Part shown: positions 7,273 to 15,734 of the stretch, piece after piece
Numbering within the stretch: position 1 is the first letter of the stretch
Layout: the number at the start of each line of letters is the position of its first letter
Source of the DNA: Gemmatimonadales bacterium
GTDB lineage: Bacteria > Gemmatimonadota > Gemmatimonadetes > Gemmatimonadales > GWC2-71-9
Reading direction: 5' to 3'
NCBI GenBank assembly: GCA_013812695.1
Contig: JACCSZ010000190.1
Location: 1-64,000, forward strand
Length of the DNA stretch: 64,000 nt
The notes under the pieces: model-generated
What the model was told of the DNA's origin: nothing
Database searches by the model: none
Seen by the model: the letters and a program-made list of their open reading frames with translations, nothing else
Program-made: the position numbers and the translations under genes

Positions 7273-8751
7273 ATGCCCCTCGACAACCTCCGCCAGTTCA
7301 TCAAGGAAATCGACCGCCTCGGCGAGCTCGTGCGGATTGCCCATCCGGTCCGCGCGCGGCTCGAGGTCGCCGAGATCGCCGACCGGTGCATGAAGAGCCC
7401 ACGCGGCGGTCCAGCGCTGCTGTTCGAGCACGTGCTGCTGGACGACGGCAAGCGGAGTCCGCACCCGGTCGCCATCAACCTGTTCGGCTCGATGCGGCGC
7501 ATGTGCCTGGCCCTCGGGGTGGACGACCTCGACAGCATCGGCGGCCGGATCAGCGAGATGCTCAACCTCAAGGTGCCCGAGGGACTGTTCGGGAAGCTGG
7601 CCATGCTGCCCAAGCTCGCGGAGATCGGCAAGTTTCCGCCCCGGCTCAAGAGTGGGCGGCCGCCGTGCCAGGAGGTCATTCTTCGAGGCGACGCGGTCAA
7701 TCTCGACCAGATTCCGTTTCTCACCACGTGGCCCGGCGACGGCGGGCGCTACATCACGCTGCCGATGGTCATCACGACCGACCCGTCGCGCGGCGTCCGG
7801 AACGTCGGCATGTACCGGATCCAGGTCCTCGGACGCGATACGCTCGCGATGCACTGGCAGCGCCATAAGGTCGGCGCCGCGCACTGGCGCGAGATGGCCG
7901 GGCGCGGCGAGCGCATGCCCGTGATCATCGCCCTGGGCGGCGACCCGGCCAGCATCTACTCGGGCTCCGCGCCGCTCCCACCCACGATCGACGAGTTCAT
8001 CTTCGCCGGGTTTCTCCGGCGGGCGCCGGTCGAGCTGGCGCGCGCCGTCACCTGCGACCTCGACGTGCCCGCCGAGGCGGAGTTCGTGCTCGAGGGGTAC
8101 ATCGACCCCGCCGAGCCGCTCGTGCTCGAGGGTCCGTTCGGCGACCACACCGGCTTCTATTCGCTCGCGGACTACTATCCGCGCGTGCACGTCACCGCCA
8201 TCACGGCCCGGCGCGACCCGATCTACCCGGCCACCCTCGTCGGCCCGCCGCCGATGGAGGACTACTACCTGGGCCACGCGACCGAGCGGATCTTCCTGCC
8301 GCTGCTCAAGCTGACGGTCCCCGAAATCGTGGACTACCATATGCCGCCGGCGGGCATCTTCCACAACCTGGTGTTCGTCTCGATCGACAAGCAGTATCCG
8401 GGGCAGGCGTACAAGGTGATGAACGCGCTCTGGGGGCAGGGGCTCATGTCGCTCGCCAAGGTGCTGGTGATCGTGGACCGGCACGTCAACGTCCGGAACC
8501 CGGACGAGGCGTGGTGGATCGCGCTCAACAACATCGACCCCGAGCGCGACGTCCGGTTCACCATGGGGCCGATGGACGTGCTCGACCACGCGAGCCGCGG
8601 ATTCACCTACGGGAGCAAGATGGGCATCGACGCGACCCGGAAGTGGAAGGAGGAAGGGTTCACGCGCGAGTGGCCGGAGCTGATCACGATGGACCCGGAA
8701 ACCAAGCGCCGCGTCGACGAGATGTGGCCGCAGCTCGGGCTCGCCCTGTGA
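7273..8751 (+). CDS. ubiD: UbiD-family decarboxylase, probably menaquinone (futalosine) pathway
   Basis: The 492-residue UbiD-family enzyme uses prenylated FMN for decarboxylation. Visible family blocks are GPALLFEHV, INLFGSMRRM, FLTTWPGDGGRYITLP, NVGMYRIQV, EGPFGDHTGFYS and ATERIFLPLLKLTVPEIVDYHMPPAG. Next to a UbiA prenyltransferase and UbiX, this order matches the cluster around Streptomyces SCO4490 used in futalosine-type menaquinone synthesis, so the substrate is probably a carboxylated (prenylated) naphthoate. The cofactor would come from the ubiX gene here. Its stop overlaps the next start. Confidence 0.88.
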   Translation: MPLDNLRQFIKEIDRLGELVRIAHPVRARLEVAEIADRCMKSPRGGPALLFEHVLLDDGKRSPHPVAINLFGSMRRMCLALGVDDLDSIGGRISEMLNLKVPEGLFGKLAMLPKLAEIGKFPPRLKSGRPPCQEVILRGDAVNLDQIPFLTTWPGDGGRYITLPMVITTDPSRGVRNVGMYRIQVLGRDTLAMHWQRHKVGAAHWREMAGRGERMPVIIALGGDPASIYSGSAPLPPTIDEFIFAGFLRRAPVELARAVTCDLDVPAEAEFVLEGYIDPAEPLVLEGPFGDHTGFYSLADYYPRVHVTAITARRDPIYPATLVGPPPMEDYYLGHATERIFLPLLKLTVPEIVDYHMPPAGIFHNLVFVSIDKQYPGQAYKVMNALWGQGLMSLAKVLVIVDRHVNVRNPDEAWWIALNNIDPERDVRFTMGPMDVLDHASRGFTYGSKMGIDATRKWKEEGFTREWPELITMDPETKRRVDEMWPQLGLAL

Positions 8752-9647
8752 CGGCTCCCGCCCGTGAGGGCCAGACGTTCGGTGGCCAGTCCCTGTTGGT
8801 CCGCTACGCGAACTTCGTCAAGCTGCCGCACACGCTGTTCGCGCTGCCGTTCGCGCTGCTCGGCGTGCTGGCCGCCTCGCGGATCGCCCCGGTCACGGCG
8901 CGCACCGTGGCGCTCGTCGTGCTGGCGTTCTCGGCCGCGCGCTGGGCGGCGATGGGCTTCAACCGCGTCGCCGACCTTCGATTCGACGCCCGGAATCCGC
9001 GCACCAGCAACCGTGAGCTGCCCACCGGCGCGCTGACCTCCACGCAGGCCTGGATCTCGATCGTGGCGGCCGCGGCGCTCTTTCTCGGGGCCGCGGCGCT
9101 GCTCAACCCGCTCTGCCTGGCGCTGAGCCCGGTGGCGCTCGCGTGGGTGCTCGTCTACAGTCTCGCGAAGCGCTTCACCTGGTGGCCGCACCTGTGGCTT
9201 GGCTTGAGTCTGGCCATCGCGCCGGTGGGCGGTTATCTCGCGGTGACCGGGCGCTGGAGTGAGCCGGCCTGGCTGCTCCTGGCCGTCACGCTGGCCGTGG
9301 CGACGTGGGTGGCCGGCTTCGACATCTTCTATGCCCTGCCCGACGCCGGGTTCGATCGGGACCATGGGCTCCGCAGCGCCGTCGTGCGGCTGGGCGAGCG
9401 GCGGGCCATCGGGCTGGCCAAGCTGCTGCACGGCGTCACGATTCCCGCGCTCGCGCTGTTCGGTTGGGGCGCGGGGTTCGGCCTGTGGTACTTCACCGGC
9501 CTCGCAGTCGCGGCCGGAATCCTCGCGTACGAGCACCAGCTCGTCCGCCCGGGCGATCTGTCGCGGCTCGACGCCGCGTTCTTCACGATGAACGGGGTCA
9601 TGTCGGTCACGGTCTTCGGCTTCGCGCTCGCGGATCGGCTGCTGTGA
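8748..9647 (+). CDS. ubiA: UbiA-family prenyltransferase
   Basis: The 299-residue membrane protein has about eight hydrophobic helices. Both Asp-rich diphosphate-binding motifs are present: NRVADLRFDARNPRTSNREL (near residues 68-87) and YALPDAGFDRDHG (near 195-207). UbiA enzymes attach a polyprenyl chain to an aromatic acid in the membrane; here the acceptor is probably the futalosine-pathway naphthoate (MqnP-like role). The GTG start overlaps the stop of ubiD by four bases (GTGA), so it starts well downstream of a longer open frame that lies antiparallel in meaning to ubiD. Confidence 0.88.
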   Translation: MTAPAREGQTFGGQSLLVRYANFVKLPHTLFALPFALLGVLAASRIAPVTARTVALVVLAFSAARWAAMGFNRVADLRFDARNPRTSNRELPTGALTSTQAWISIVAAAALFLGAAALLNPLCLALSPVALAWVLVYSLAKRFTWWPHLWLGLSLAIAPVGGYLAVTGRWSEPAWLLLAVTLAVATWVAGFDIFYALPDAGFDRDHGLRSAVVRLGERRAIGLAKLLHGVTIPALALFGWGAGFGLWYFTGLAVAAGILAYEHQLVRPGDLSRLDAAFFTMNGVMSVTVFGFALADRLL

Positions 9648-9654
9648 GGCGCGC

Positions 9655-10260
9655 ATGACGCGCCATCCCGTGGTGCTCGCGCTCACCGGCGCCTCGGGCG
9701 CGCCCTACGGGGTCCGGCTGCTCGAGGTGCTCGCCCGGCGGCAGGTGCCCGTCTGGCTGATCACGTCGGGCCACGGCATGCGCCTCCTCCGCGACGAGTG
9801 CGGCATCGACACGATCGAGACCCTTCGCGCCGCCACCGGCGGCGACTGGAGCTCGGTCACGTCGTTTCCCGACGGCGACCGCGGCGCCCTGCCCGCCTCG
9901 GGCTCGCAGCGCACGCACGGCATGGTGGTGTGTCCGTGCTCGATGGGGACGGTCGCCGCCATCGCGGGCGGCACCAGCCGCTCGCTGGTCGAGCGGTCGG
10001 CCGACGTCACGCTCAAGGAGCGTCGCAAGCTGATCCTCGTCCCGCGCGAGACGCCGCTGTCGCTCGTGCACCTGCGCAACCTGGTGGCGGTCACCGAGGC
10101 CGGCGCGATCGTCATCCCCGCCTCACCGGGGTTCTATCATCGCCCCGGGACGGTGGCGGAGCTGGTGGACTTCATCGTACAGCGCGTGCTCGATCAGCTC
10201 GAGATCGACATCGAGATCGCGCGCCGGTGGACCGGGGACGAGGGCGCGGGACTCGCGTGA
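9655..10260 (+). CDS. ubiX: UbiX flavin prenyltransferase
   Basis: The 201-residue flavoprotein has the N-terminal FMN-binding loop LTGASGAPYGVRLLEVL, the middle VVCPCSMGTVAAIAGG segment, and RKLILVPRETPLSLVHLRNL, which is diagnostic of UbiX. It makes prenylated FMN from reduced FMN and dimethylallyl phosphate, the cofactor of the UbiD enzyme two genes upstream. It starts 8 bases after ubiA, so the four quinone genes form one operon. Confidence 0.93.
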   Translation: MTRHPVVLALTGASGAPYGVRLLEVLARRQVPVWLITSGHGMRLLRDECGIDTIETLRAATGGDWSSVTSFPDGDRGALPASGSQRTHGMVVCPCSMGTVAAIAGGTSRSLVERSADVTLKERRKLILVPRETPLSLVHLRNLVAVTEAGAIVIPASPGFYHRPGTVAELVDFIVQRVLDQLEIDIEIARRWTGDEGAGLA

Positions 10261-10309
10261 GCGGCAGCTTGGCCATCATCCAGTCGGGATGACCTGATGA
10301 GGTGTGACC

Positions 10310-11497
10310 ATGATCCTCGGCGGATTTCTCCCTAGAACCGTGGGCGGTCGGTGGACCGTCGCCCTCGTCGCCACTCTGGCCTGTGGCGGCGACGACGTGC
10401 AGGCGCCTCCCAACGACGACGGCGAGCCGGTGGCGGCAGGCTGCCAGGACGCCATGCTTCCGGCCAGCTCCGCCCTGTACCGCGTCTGCTTCCCAGCGAG
10501 TTGGAACGGCGACCTCGTGGTCTACGCCCACGGCTACGTCTCCGCCGATGACCCGCTCTCCATCCCCGACGATCGCGTCGAAGGGCAGTCGGTCGCTCAG
10601 ATCGTGAACGGGCTGGGGTACGCCTACGCCACCACCAGCTATCGGGCGAACGGCCTGGTCGCCGATCTGGCGGTGGACGACGTCGCGCACCTGGCCGACG
10701 AAGTCCGTCGGCGCTTCCGGCCCGACCCGTCGCGTATCTACGTGGTCGGGGTGTCGGAGGGCGGCCTCGTGGCGGCGCTCGCCGCCGAGCGTCGGGCCGA
10801 CCGGTTCGACGGAGCCGTGGCGTCGTGCGGGCCCGTGGGCGACTTCGAGGGCCAGATCGACTACTTCGGCGATTTCCGCGTCGTGTTCGACTACTACTTC
10901 CCCGGCGTCATTCCCGGGGATCCTCTCGACGTTCCCGACGCGGTGCGCGCCCAGTGGGCGTCGACCTACGTGCCCGCGGTCGCGGCGGCGCTCCAGGCCG
11001 ACATCCCGGCCGCCCTGCAACTGCTGGCCGTGACCGGTGCACCGACCGATCCGCAGGACCTTCTCTCCGCGGGCGCCACCGTGATCGACGTGCTCTGGTA
11101 CGACGTGTTCGCCCTGGGCGACGCCCGCGAGCGACTCGGTGGGCAGCCATACGACAACATCGGCCGGGTCTATCAGGGCTCGCTCGACGATGACGCGCTC
11201 AACGCCGGCGTTGCGCGGGTGGCAGCGGACCCGGCGGCGCGCGCGGAGCTCGGCCGGTTCGAAACGACGGGCCTTCTGACGATGCCGCTCGCCACGCTGC
11301 ACACGACGGGCGATCCGATCGTACCGGTCGCCCAGTCCGCGCGCTACGCCGACAAGGTGGCGGCGGCGGGCGCGGCGTCCAGCCTCGAGTCGGGGACGGT
11401 CTCCCGCTACGGACACTGCGCCTTCGAGCGGGCCGAGCTGCTGGACGCGTTCGGCGCGGTTGTCGGGCGGGTCACCGCCGCGGCCCGGCTCGACTGA
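10310..11497 (+). CDS. alpha/beta-hydrolase lipoprotein
   Basis: The 395-residue protein has a short signal ending in a lipobox (VATLAC, cysteine near residue 25), so it is probably anchored to the membrane outside the cytoplasm. The hydrolase core shows VVYAHGY (oxyanion region), the nucleophile elbow GVSEGG, an acid in TTGDPIVPV and the histidine in RYGHCAF. The order Ser-Asp-His fits the fold. Substrate is unknown; esterase or peptidase-like activity is possible. ATG 10310 follows an AGG at about 8 bases; a GTG two codons earlier is an alternative. Confidence 0.72.
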   Translation: MILGGFLPRTVGGRWTVALVATLACGGDDVQAPPNDDGEPVAAGCQDAMLPASSALYRVCFPASWNGDLVVYAHGYVSADDPLSIPDDRVEGQSVAQIVNGLGYAYATTSYRANGLVADLAVDDVAHLADEVRRRFRPDPSRIYVVGVSEGGLVAALAAERRADRFDGAVASCGPVGDFEGQIDYFGDFRVVFDYYFPGVIPGDPLDVPDAVRAQWASTYVPAVAAALQADIPAALQLLAVTGAPTDPQDLLSAGATVIDVLWYDVFALGDARERLGGQPYDNIGRVYQGSLDDDALNAGVARVAADPAARAELGRFETTGLLTMPLATLHTTGDPIVPVAQSARYADKVAAAGAASSLESGTVSRYGHCAFERAELLDAFGAVVGRVTAAARLD

Positions 11498-11507
11498 ACG
11501 GGGCCGG

Positions 11508-12014
11508 ATGCGGATCGGGGTCATCGCCGACACGCACGGCCTGTTGCGCCCGGAGGTCTTCGAGGTCTTTCGCCAGGTGGACCACATCGTGCACGGCGGC
11601 GACGTCGGCCCGCCGGCCATCCTCGAGAAACTGGAGACCATCGCTCCCGTGACCGCGGTCTACGGCAACACCGACGGCCGGGAGCTCCGGAACCGCCTGC
11701 CGCGGGTGGCCCGGCTCGAGCTCGACGGCTTCACCATCGTCGTCACCCACGGCGACCAGTTCGGCACTCCCGACCCCGACACGCTGCAGGCGGCGTTCCC
11801 CGACGCGGAGATCATCGTGTTCGGCCACACCCACCGGCCGCTGCTCACGCTGGTGGACGTGGTGGTGACGGTGATGAACCCCGGGGGCGCCGGACCGCGC
11901 CGGTTCGACCTGCCGGCCTCGGTCGGCATCCTCGAGCTCGAGCCGGGCATCCCGCCGCGGGGCCGGCTGGTACCGCTCACGCCGCTGGACGCGGACTCTC
12001 CCTCGTCACCCTGA
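11508..12014 (+). CDS. YfcE/MJ0936-family metallophosphoesterase
   Basis: The 168-residue enzyme begins MRIGVIADTHG and continues with HGGDVG, YGNTDGREL, VTHGDQFG and FGHTHRPL, the full set of metal-binding motifs of the family. It probably hydrolyses phosphodiesters with Mn or Ni in the cytoplasm. It starts 11 bases after the lipoprotein gene. Its last codons (TCA CCC TGA) lie inside a copy of the palindromic repeat, so the repeat supplies the stop codon. Confidence 0.85.
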   Translation: MRIGVIADTHGLLRPEVFEVFRQVDHIVHGGDVGPPAILEKLETIAPVTAVYGNTDGRELRNRLPRVARLELDGFTIVVTHGDQFGTPDPDTLQAAFPDAEIIVFGHTHRPLLTLVDVVVTVMNPGGAGPRRFDLPASVGILELEPGIPPRGRLVPLTPLDADSPSSP

Positions 12015-12031
12015 GCGTAGCGAAGGGTGAC
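12005..12031. repeat. palindromic repeat, copy 2 (overlaps a stop codon)
   Basis: GTCACCCT and AGGGTGAC flank GAGCGTAGCGA. The TGA inside CCTGAGCG ends the upstream phosphoesterase gene. The site separates converging genes. Confidence 0.8.
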
Positions 12032-12043
12032 TCGTCGCGGCGA

Positions 12044-12259
12044 CTAGAACCCCAACCGCAGCCCGGCGCTCACCGCGAAGTTGTGCGTCGTCTTCGTGCC
12101 CACGTTGACCGCCGTCGCTTCTCGCACATCGAACTTCCCGATGTAGTCCTTCACCATCACTTGCAGCCCGAGCCGCGGTCCGATCGCGACGTCCGCGCCG
12201 GCGCCGACGTTATAGGCGAAGTTCTTGGCATGCGTCGATGCCGGGCCGAGGTCGAACGA
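12044..12259 (-). pseudogene. C-terminal fragment of an outer-membrane beta-barrel protein
   Basis: About 71 residues read like the last strands of an outer-membrane barrel: aromatic/glycine alternation, VGAGADVAIGPRLGLQVMVKD, and a terminal phenylalanine in GLRLGF, the usual barrel-insertion signal. No signal peptide, no earlier strands and no start are present. Upstream on the same strand the DNA instead encodes the end of the UvrC-like nuclease in another frame. The gene is therefore a remnant whose 5' part was deleted, or an assembly join. Confidence 0.6.
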
Positions 12260-13379
12260 CTGCCGCCCCGCTCGCCGCCCACACCTCGTAGCTCGAGGTC
12301 CGGCGCAGCGCATCCGGGTGCGCGCGAAACCACGACATCAGCAGCAGGATCTCGTCGATCGACTCCAGCGGCAGCGGCCCGGCCGGCGGCATCGGCCGCC
12401 CGGCCTCTTCGGCGACCACGGCCCGGAACGCCTCGTGCTCGATCGGCGTGGACGGATACGGAAATGCGGCGCGCACCACGCCCTGCCGCACGATGTATAG
12501 CCGGTCGTCCCCGAGCTCGCCCGGATCGCGATAGACGAAGGACAGGAGATCGCGCGCCGTACGTGCCCGGCTCGTGGCGGCCAGCAGCCATTCGAGCTGC
12601 TCGAACTTCGCCCGCCAGCGCGCGGCGATCTCGAAGCGGGCCAGGCCCGCTGCCTCCTGCATCGCCTGGACGACCCGGTCGATCGGCTGGATCGTCCGCC
12701 CCTCGAGGAAGGCCATCGCCGTCTCGACCCTCCGCCGATACTCCCTTTGCGCCACGAGCCCCGCGCACGGTCCGCTGCAGACGCCGAACTCGTGCCGCAT
12801 GCACCCTGCCTGACGCGGCTGCTCGAACAGATCTCCCTGGCCCGCGAAGACCGCCGGCATCTCGGCCCTGCAGTCGCGGAGTCCGAGGAGATCGTTGAGC
12901 GTCCGCACCGCTTCGACCGTGCGCGCCATCGAGCGGAACGGCCCGTAGCAGCGCGCGTCATCGCGCGCGACCGTCGCACCCACATACATCCGCGGCGCGA
13001 GGTCGCTGGAGATCTTGATCAGGATGGAGCGGCGGGTAACGTTGGCGCGGTGGTTGAAGTGCGGCCGGTGTCGCCGGATCTGCCGCAGCTCGCCCAGGTA
13101 GGCGGCGAACTCGCTCGGCACGTAGTCCCAAGCGATGTCGCTCGCGGCGTAAAGGATTCGCGCCGCCTTGTCCTCCGGGTACTCGGCGCGAAAGTAGGTG
13201 AGCAGCCGGGTACGGAGCCGCTTCGCCTTGCCGACGTAGATGATCCTCCCCATCGCGTCGAGCATGCGGTACACGGCCGGCCGGTTTGTCGCCAGCGCGC
13301 GCACGCGCTGCCGCAGTTGCTCGAGATCGGTGGCAGGAAGTGGGGCGGCGCGTTGCGCCCGGGCGCGCGCGCGGCTCAC
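12210..13379 (-). CDS. GIY-YIG nuclease, UvrC N-terminal-like
   Basis: The 389-residue protein has a GIY-YIG domain at about 30-110 (PAVYRMLDAMGRIIYVGKAK). A UvrC-like middle part follows, with GPFRSMARTVEAV, CRAEM and the cysteines of GCMRHEFGVCSGPC. The full UvrC C-terminal RNase H-like and HhH domains are missing, as in shorter UvrC/Cho-like nucleases that incise damaged DNA. The last 20 or so residues run into the barrel remnant in another frame and may not be native. The GTG start overlaps the mutM stop (GTGA), pairing two DNA-repair genes. Confidence 0.7.
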   Translation of the reverse strand: MSRARARAQRAAPLPATDLEQLRQRVRALATNRPAVYRMLDAMGRIIYVGKAKRLRTRLLTYFRAEYPEDKAARILYAASDIAWDYVPSEFAAYLGELRQIRRHRPHFNHRANVTRRSILIKISSDLAPRMYVGATVARDDARCYGPFRSMARTVEAVRTLNDLLGLRDCRAEMPAVFAGQGDLFEQPRQAGCMRHEFGVCSGPCAGLVAQREYRRRVETAMAFLEGRTIQPIDRVVQAMQEAAGLARFEIAARWRAKFEQLEWLLAATSRARTARDLLSFVYRDPGELGDDRLYIVRQGVVRAAFPYPSTPIEHEAFRAVVAEEAGRPMPPAGPLPLESIDEILLLMSWFRAHPDALRRTSSYEVWAASGAAVVRPRPGIDACQELRL

Positions 13380-14200
13380 GACTGGCAGCGGTGGCAGAAC
13401 ACGGAAATGCGGGCGTCGATCTCATGGGTACCGGTCAGCCGGGTGCCACACTGCCGGCACGGCTCGCCTTCGCGCCCGTAGACGAGCAGCTCGAGCTGAA
13501 AGCTTCCGGGCTGACCGGTGCCCGTCCGGTAGTCCCGCACCGTCGTGCCACTGGACACGATGGCCGCCTCCAGGATGCGCTGGATCTCGGTGTGCAGGCG
13601 CTGATGATCGTCCGGGGTCAGCCGGCTGGCCGGCTTCGAGGGGTCGATGCCCGCGGCGAAGAGCGCCTCGTTCGCGTAGATGTTCCCGACGCCGGCCAGG
13701 TGGCGCTGGTCCATGAGCACTTTCTTCACCGCCGCCCGCGAACGGCCCAGCGCGGTGCCCAGACGGGCGGCGGTGAAATCCGCGGCCAACGGCTCGGGGC
13801 CGATCGCTTCGGTGTATCGGCGCCAGCCGCCCGCGTTCAGCAGCCGGAGTTTGCCGATCCGCCGGACGTCGCGGTAGACGAGCTCTCGCCCGTCATCCAG
13901 CGGCGCGCGGAGGACCGCGTACCGCGCTTCGTCGAGTGAGAGCGGGCGGTCGTAGACGATGAGCGACCCCGTCATGCCCGGCTGGACGACGAGGCGGAGC
14001 TCGCCGAGATCGAGCACGGCGTGCTTGGCGCGCCGGAACACCGAATGGACGGTCGCACCGCTCACGTCGCGGATGAGCCGGCGGCGGCTCACGCCGCGCA
14101 GGATGTCGTCGTGGCTCAGCGAGACCGGGCCGAATTGGCGGCCGACGAGGGCGGGGCGGATGTCGCGGACGATGGTTTCGACTTCGGGGAGCTCGGGCAT
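13376..14200 (-). CDS. mutM: formamidopyrimidine-DNA glycosylase
   Basis: The 274-residue enzyme starts MPELPEVETIVRDIRP with the catalytic proline and glutamate at positions 2 and 3. It keeps the helix-two-turn-helix region (KKVLMDQRHLAGVGNIYANEAL) and ends with a zinc finger of two CxxC pairs (CRQC and CHRC). It excises oxidised purines such as 8-oxoguanine and nicks the strand. It leads a two-gene unit with the UvrC-like nuclease. Confidence 0.96.
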   Translation of the reverse strand: MPELPEVETIVRDIRPALVGRQFGPVSLSHDDILRGVSRRRLIRDVSGATVHSVFRRAKHAVLDLGELRLVVQPGMTGSLIVYDRPLSLDEARYAVLRAPLDDGRELVYRDVRRIGKLRLLNAGGWRRYTEAIGPEPLAADFTAARLGTALGRSRAAVKKVLMDQRHLAGVGNIYANEALFAAGIDPSKPASRLTPDDHQRLHTEIQRILEAAIVSSGTTVRDYRTGTGQPGSFQLELLVYGREGEPCRQCGTRLTGTHEIDARISVFCHRCQS

Positions 14201-14273
14201 CGCGCGGAAATGTAATGCGGGGGCGCGGTGCGGTACCGCCGCGTCGCACGGTCAGGTTGGCGCGTGCCGCGCC

Positions 14274-14422
14274 GTCATCCTGAGCGGAGCGAATGTTCGG
14301 CCGGGGCATGGGAGTGAGGCTCGGGGCTAACTCGCATCACCCACCCGATCCTTCGCTCCGCTCAGGATGACAAACGGCGCTCGGGATGACAAACGGCGCT
14401 CAGGATGACAACGGCGCTCAGG
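14274..14422. repeat. palindromic repeat, copy 3, with 19-base tandem units
   Basis: A 20-base arm (14274-14293, GTCATCCTGAGCGGAGCGAA) has its perfect reverse complement at 14352-14371. The right arm is followed by tandem 19-base units (AAACGGCGCTCAGGATGAC at 14372-14390 with one change, and 14391-14409) and a partial third. The TGA of the last unit is the stop codon of purD on the opposite strand. The stretch fills the 217-base gap between mutM and purD. Confidence 0.8.
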
Positions 14423-15734
14423 AGGCCAGCGGCGCTCCCGCTTGCACCTCCGCCCCCGCCCCCTGCCGGGCCGCCTCCCGCCACCCGATGTCCCTCCGGA
14501 AGATCTTGCCCTCGAACTCCACCGCCTCCGACGCCTCACGGCTGAGACGCTGGGCCTCCGCGAAGCTCGGAGCCACGGCGGTCACGGTGAGCACCCGGCC
14601 GCCGCTGACTCGAAGGACGCCATCGGCGCCTCGGCTCGTCCCGGCATGGAAGAAAGTGACCCCGGGCGGCGGGAACGCGGGCATCGTGATGGCGGCGCCC
14701 TGTTCTGGCCGGTCCGGATACCCGCGCGAGGCGAGCACGGTCGTGACCGACGCCTCGCCGATGCGGCGCGCGATGGGTGCCACGCCCTCGCCGCGCGCGA
14801 CCTTCCAGAACGCGGCGGTCAGCCCGCCCGCCACCAAGGGCAGGACCACCTGCGTCTCGGGATCGCCCAGGCGACAGTTGAACTCGACGACCCAAGGCGT
14901 TCCCTGACGGTCCACCATCAGGCCGGCGTAGAGCACCCCGGCGAAGGGCGCGCGTCGCCGGCGCAGTTCCTCGAGCGCAGGGTACAGCACTTCGCGCCTC
15001 GCCCGGTCGAGCAGCGCCGGTGTCGCCACGGCCACCGGGCTGTAGGCGCCCATACCGCCGGTGTTGGGGCCGCTGTCGCCTTCGAGGAGCCGTTTGTGAT
15101 CCTGGGAGACCGGCAGCAGCTCCACGTCGGTGCCGTCGGTGACGGCCAGGATGGAAATCTCCTCGCCCTCCAGAAAGGCCTCGATCACGACGATGGCTCC
15201 GGCGTCGCCGAAGACCCGATCGTCGAGCATGGCGCGGACGGCGGCCGCGGCCTCGGCGCGGGTGAGGCAGACGACAGCGCCTTTGCCGGCCGCGAGCCCC
15301 GACGCTTTGACCACCAGCGGCTCCGGATGCCGGTCGACGTACGCGAGCGCCGGCGCCAGCTCCTGAAAGGTGCGGCTGGCCGCGGTCGGAATGCCGGCGG
15401 CGACCATCACGTCCTTCGAGAACGCCTTCGAGGCCTCGATCTGCGCCGCCGCGGCGCTCGGCCCGAAGACGGCGCGGCCCTCGGCGCGAAGCCGGTCGCC
15501 CAGTCCGCGCGCGAGCGGCATCTCGGGGCCGACCACGGTGAGGTCGATCCCGTGCATGTCCGCCGCATCCGCGATGCGGTCGATGTCGTCCGCGGCGATG
15601 GGGAGGTTGGCGGCGAGGTCGGCCGTGCCGGGGTTGCCGGGGGCGCAGTAGATATCGGCCTCGGGATTTTCCTTCCGCAGCGCCCAGCACAGGGCGTGCT
15701 CCCGACCACCACCCCCGACCACCAGAAGCCTCAC
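14418..15734 (-). CDS. purD: phosphoribosylamine-glycine ligase
   Basis: The 438-residue ATP-grasp enzyme begins with GTG (VRLLVVGGGGREHALCWAL), the PurD N-terminal signature. It keeps KASGLAAGKGAVV, QDHKRLLEGDSGPNTGGMGAYSP and FNCRLGDPETQ. It makes glycinamide ribonucleotide, the second step of purine synthesis. The start overlaps the protease gene's stop by four bases (GTGA). The stop lies in a repeat unit. A longer open frame continues upstream but covers the protease in another frame. Confidence 0.95.
   Translation of the reverse strand: MRLLVVGGGGREHALCWALRKENPEADIYCAPGNPGTADLAANLPIAADDIDRIADAADMHGIDLTVVGPEMPLARGLGDRLRAEGRAVFGPSAAAAQIEASKAFSKDVMVAAGIPTAASRTFQELAPALAYVDRHPEPLVVKASGLAAGKGAVVCLTRAEAAAAVRAMLDDRVFGDAGAIVVIEAFLEGEEISILAVTDGTDVELLPVSQDHKRLLEGDSGPNTGGMGAYSPVAVATPALLDRARREVLYPALEELRRRRAPFAGVLYAGLMVDRQGTPWVVEFNCRLGDPETQVVLPLVAGGLTAAFWKVARGEGVAPIARRIGEASVTTVLASRGYPDRPEQGAAITMPAFPPPGVTFFHAGTSRGADGVLRVSGGRVLTVTAVAPSFAEAQRLSREASEAVEFEGKIFRRDIGWREAARQGAGAEVQAGAPLAS

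Noticed and set aside
14372..14420. Short tandem units suggesting a CRISPR array
   Set aside because: Units are 19 bases and contiguous with no unique spacers; they belong to the palindromic repeat family.
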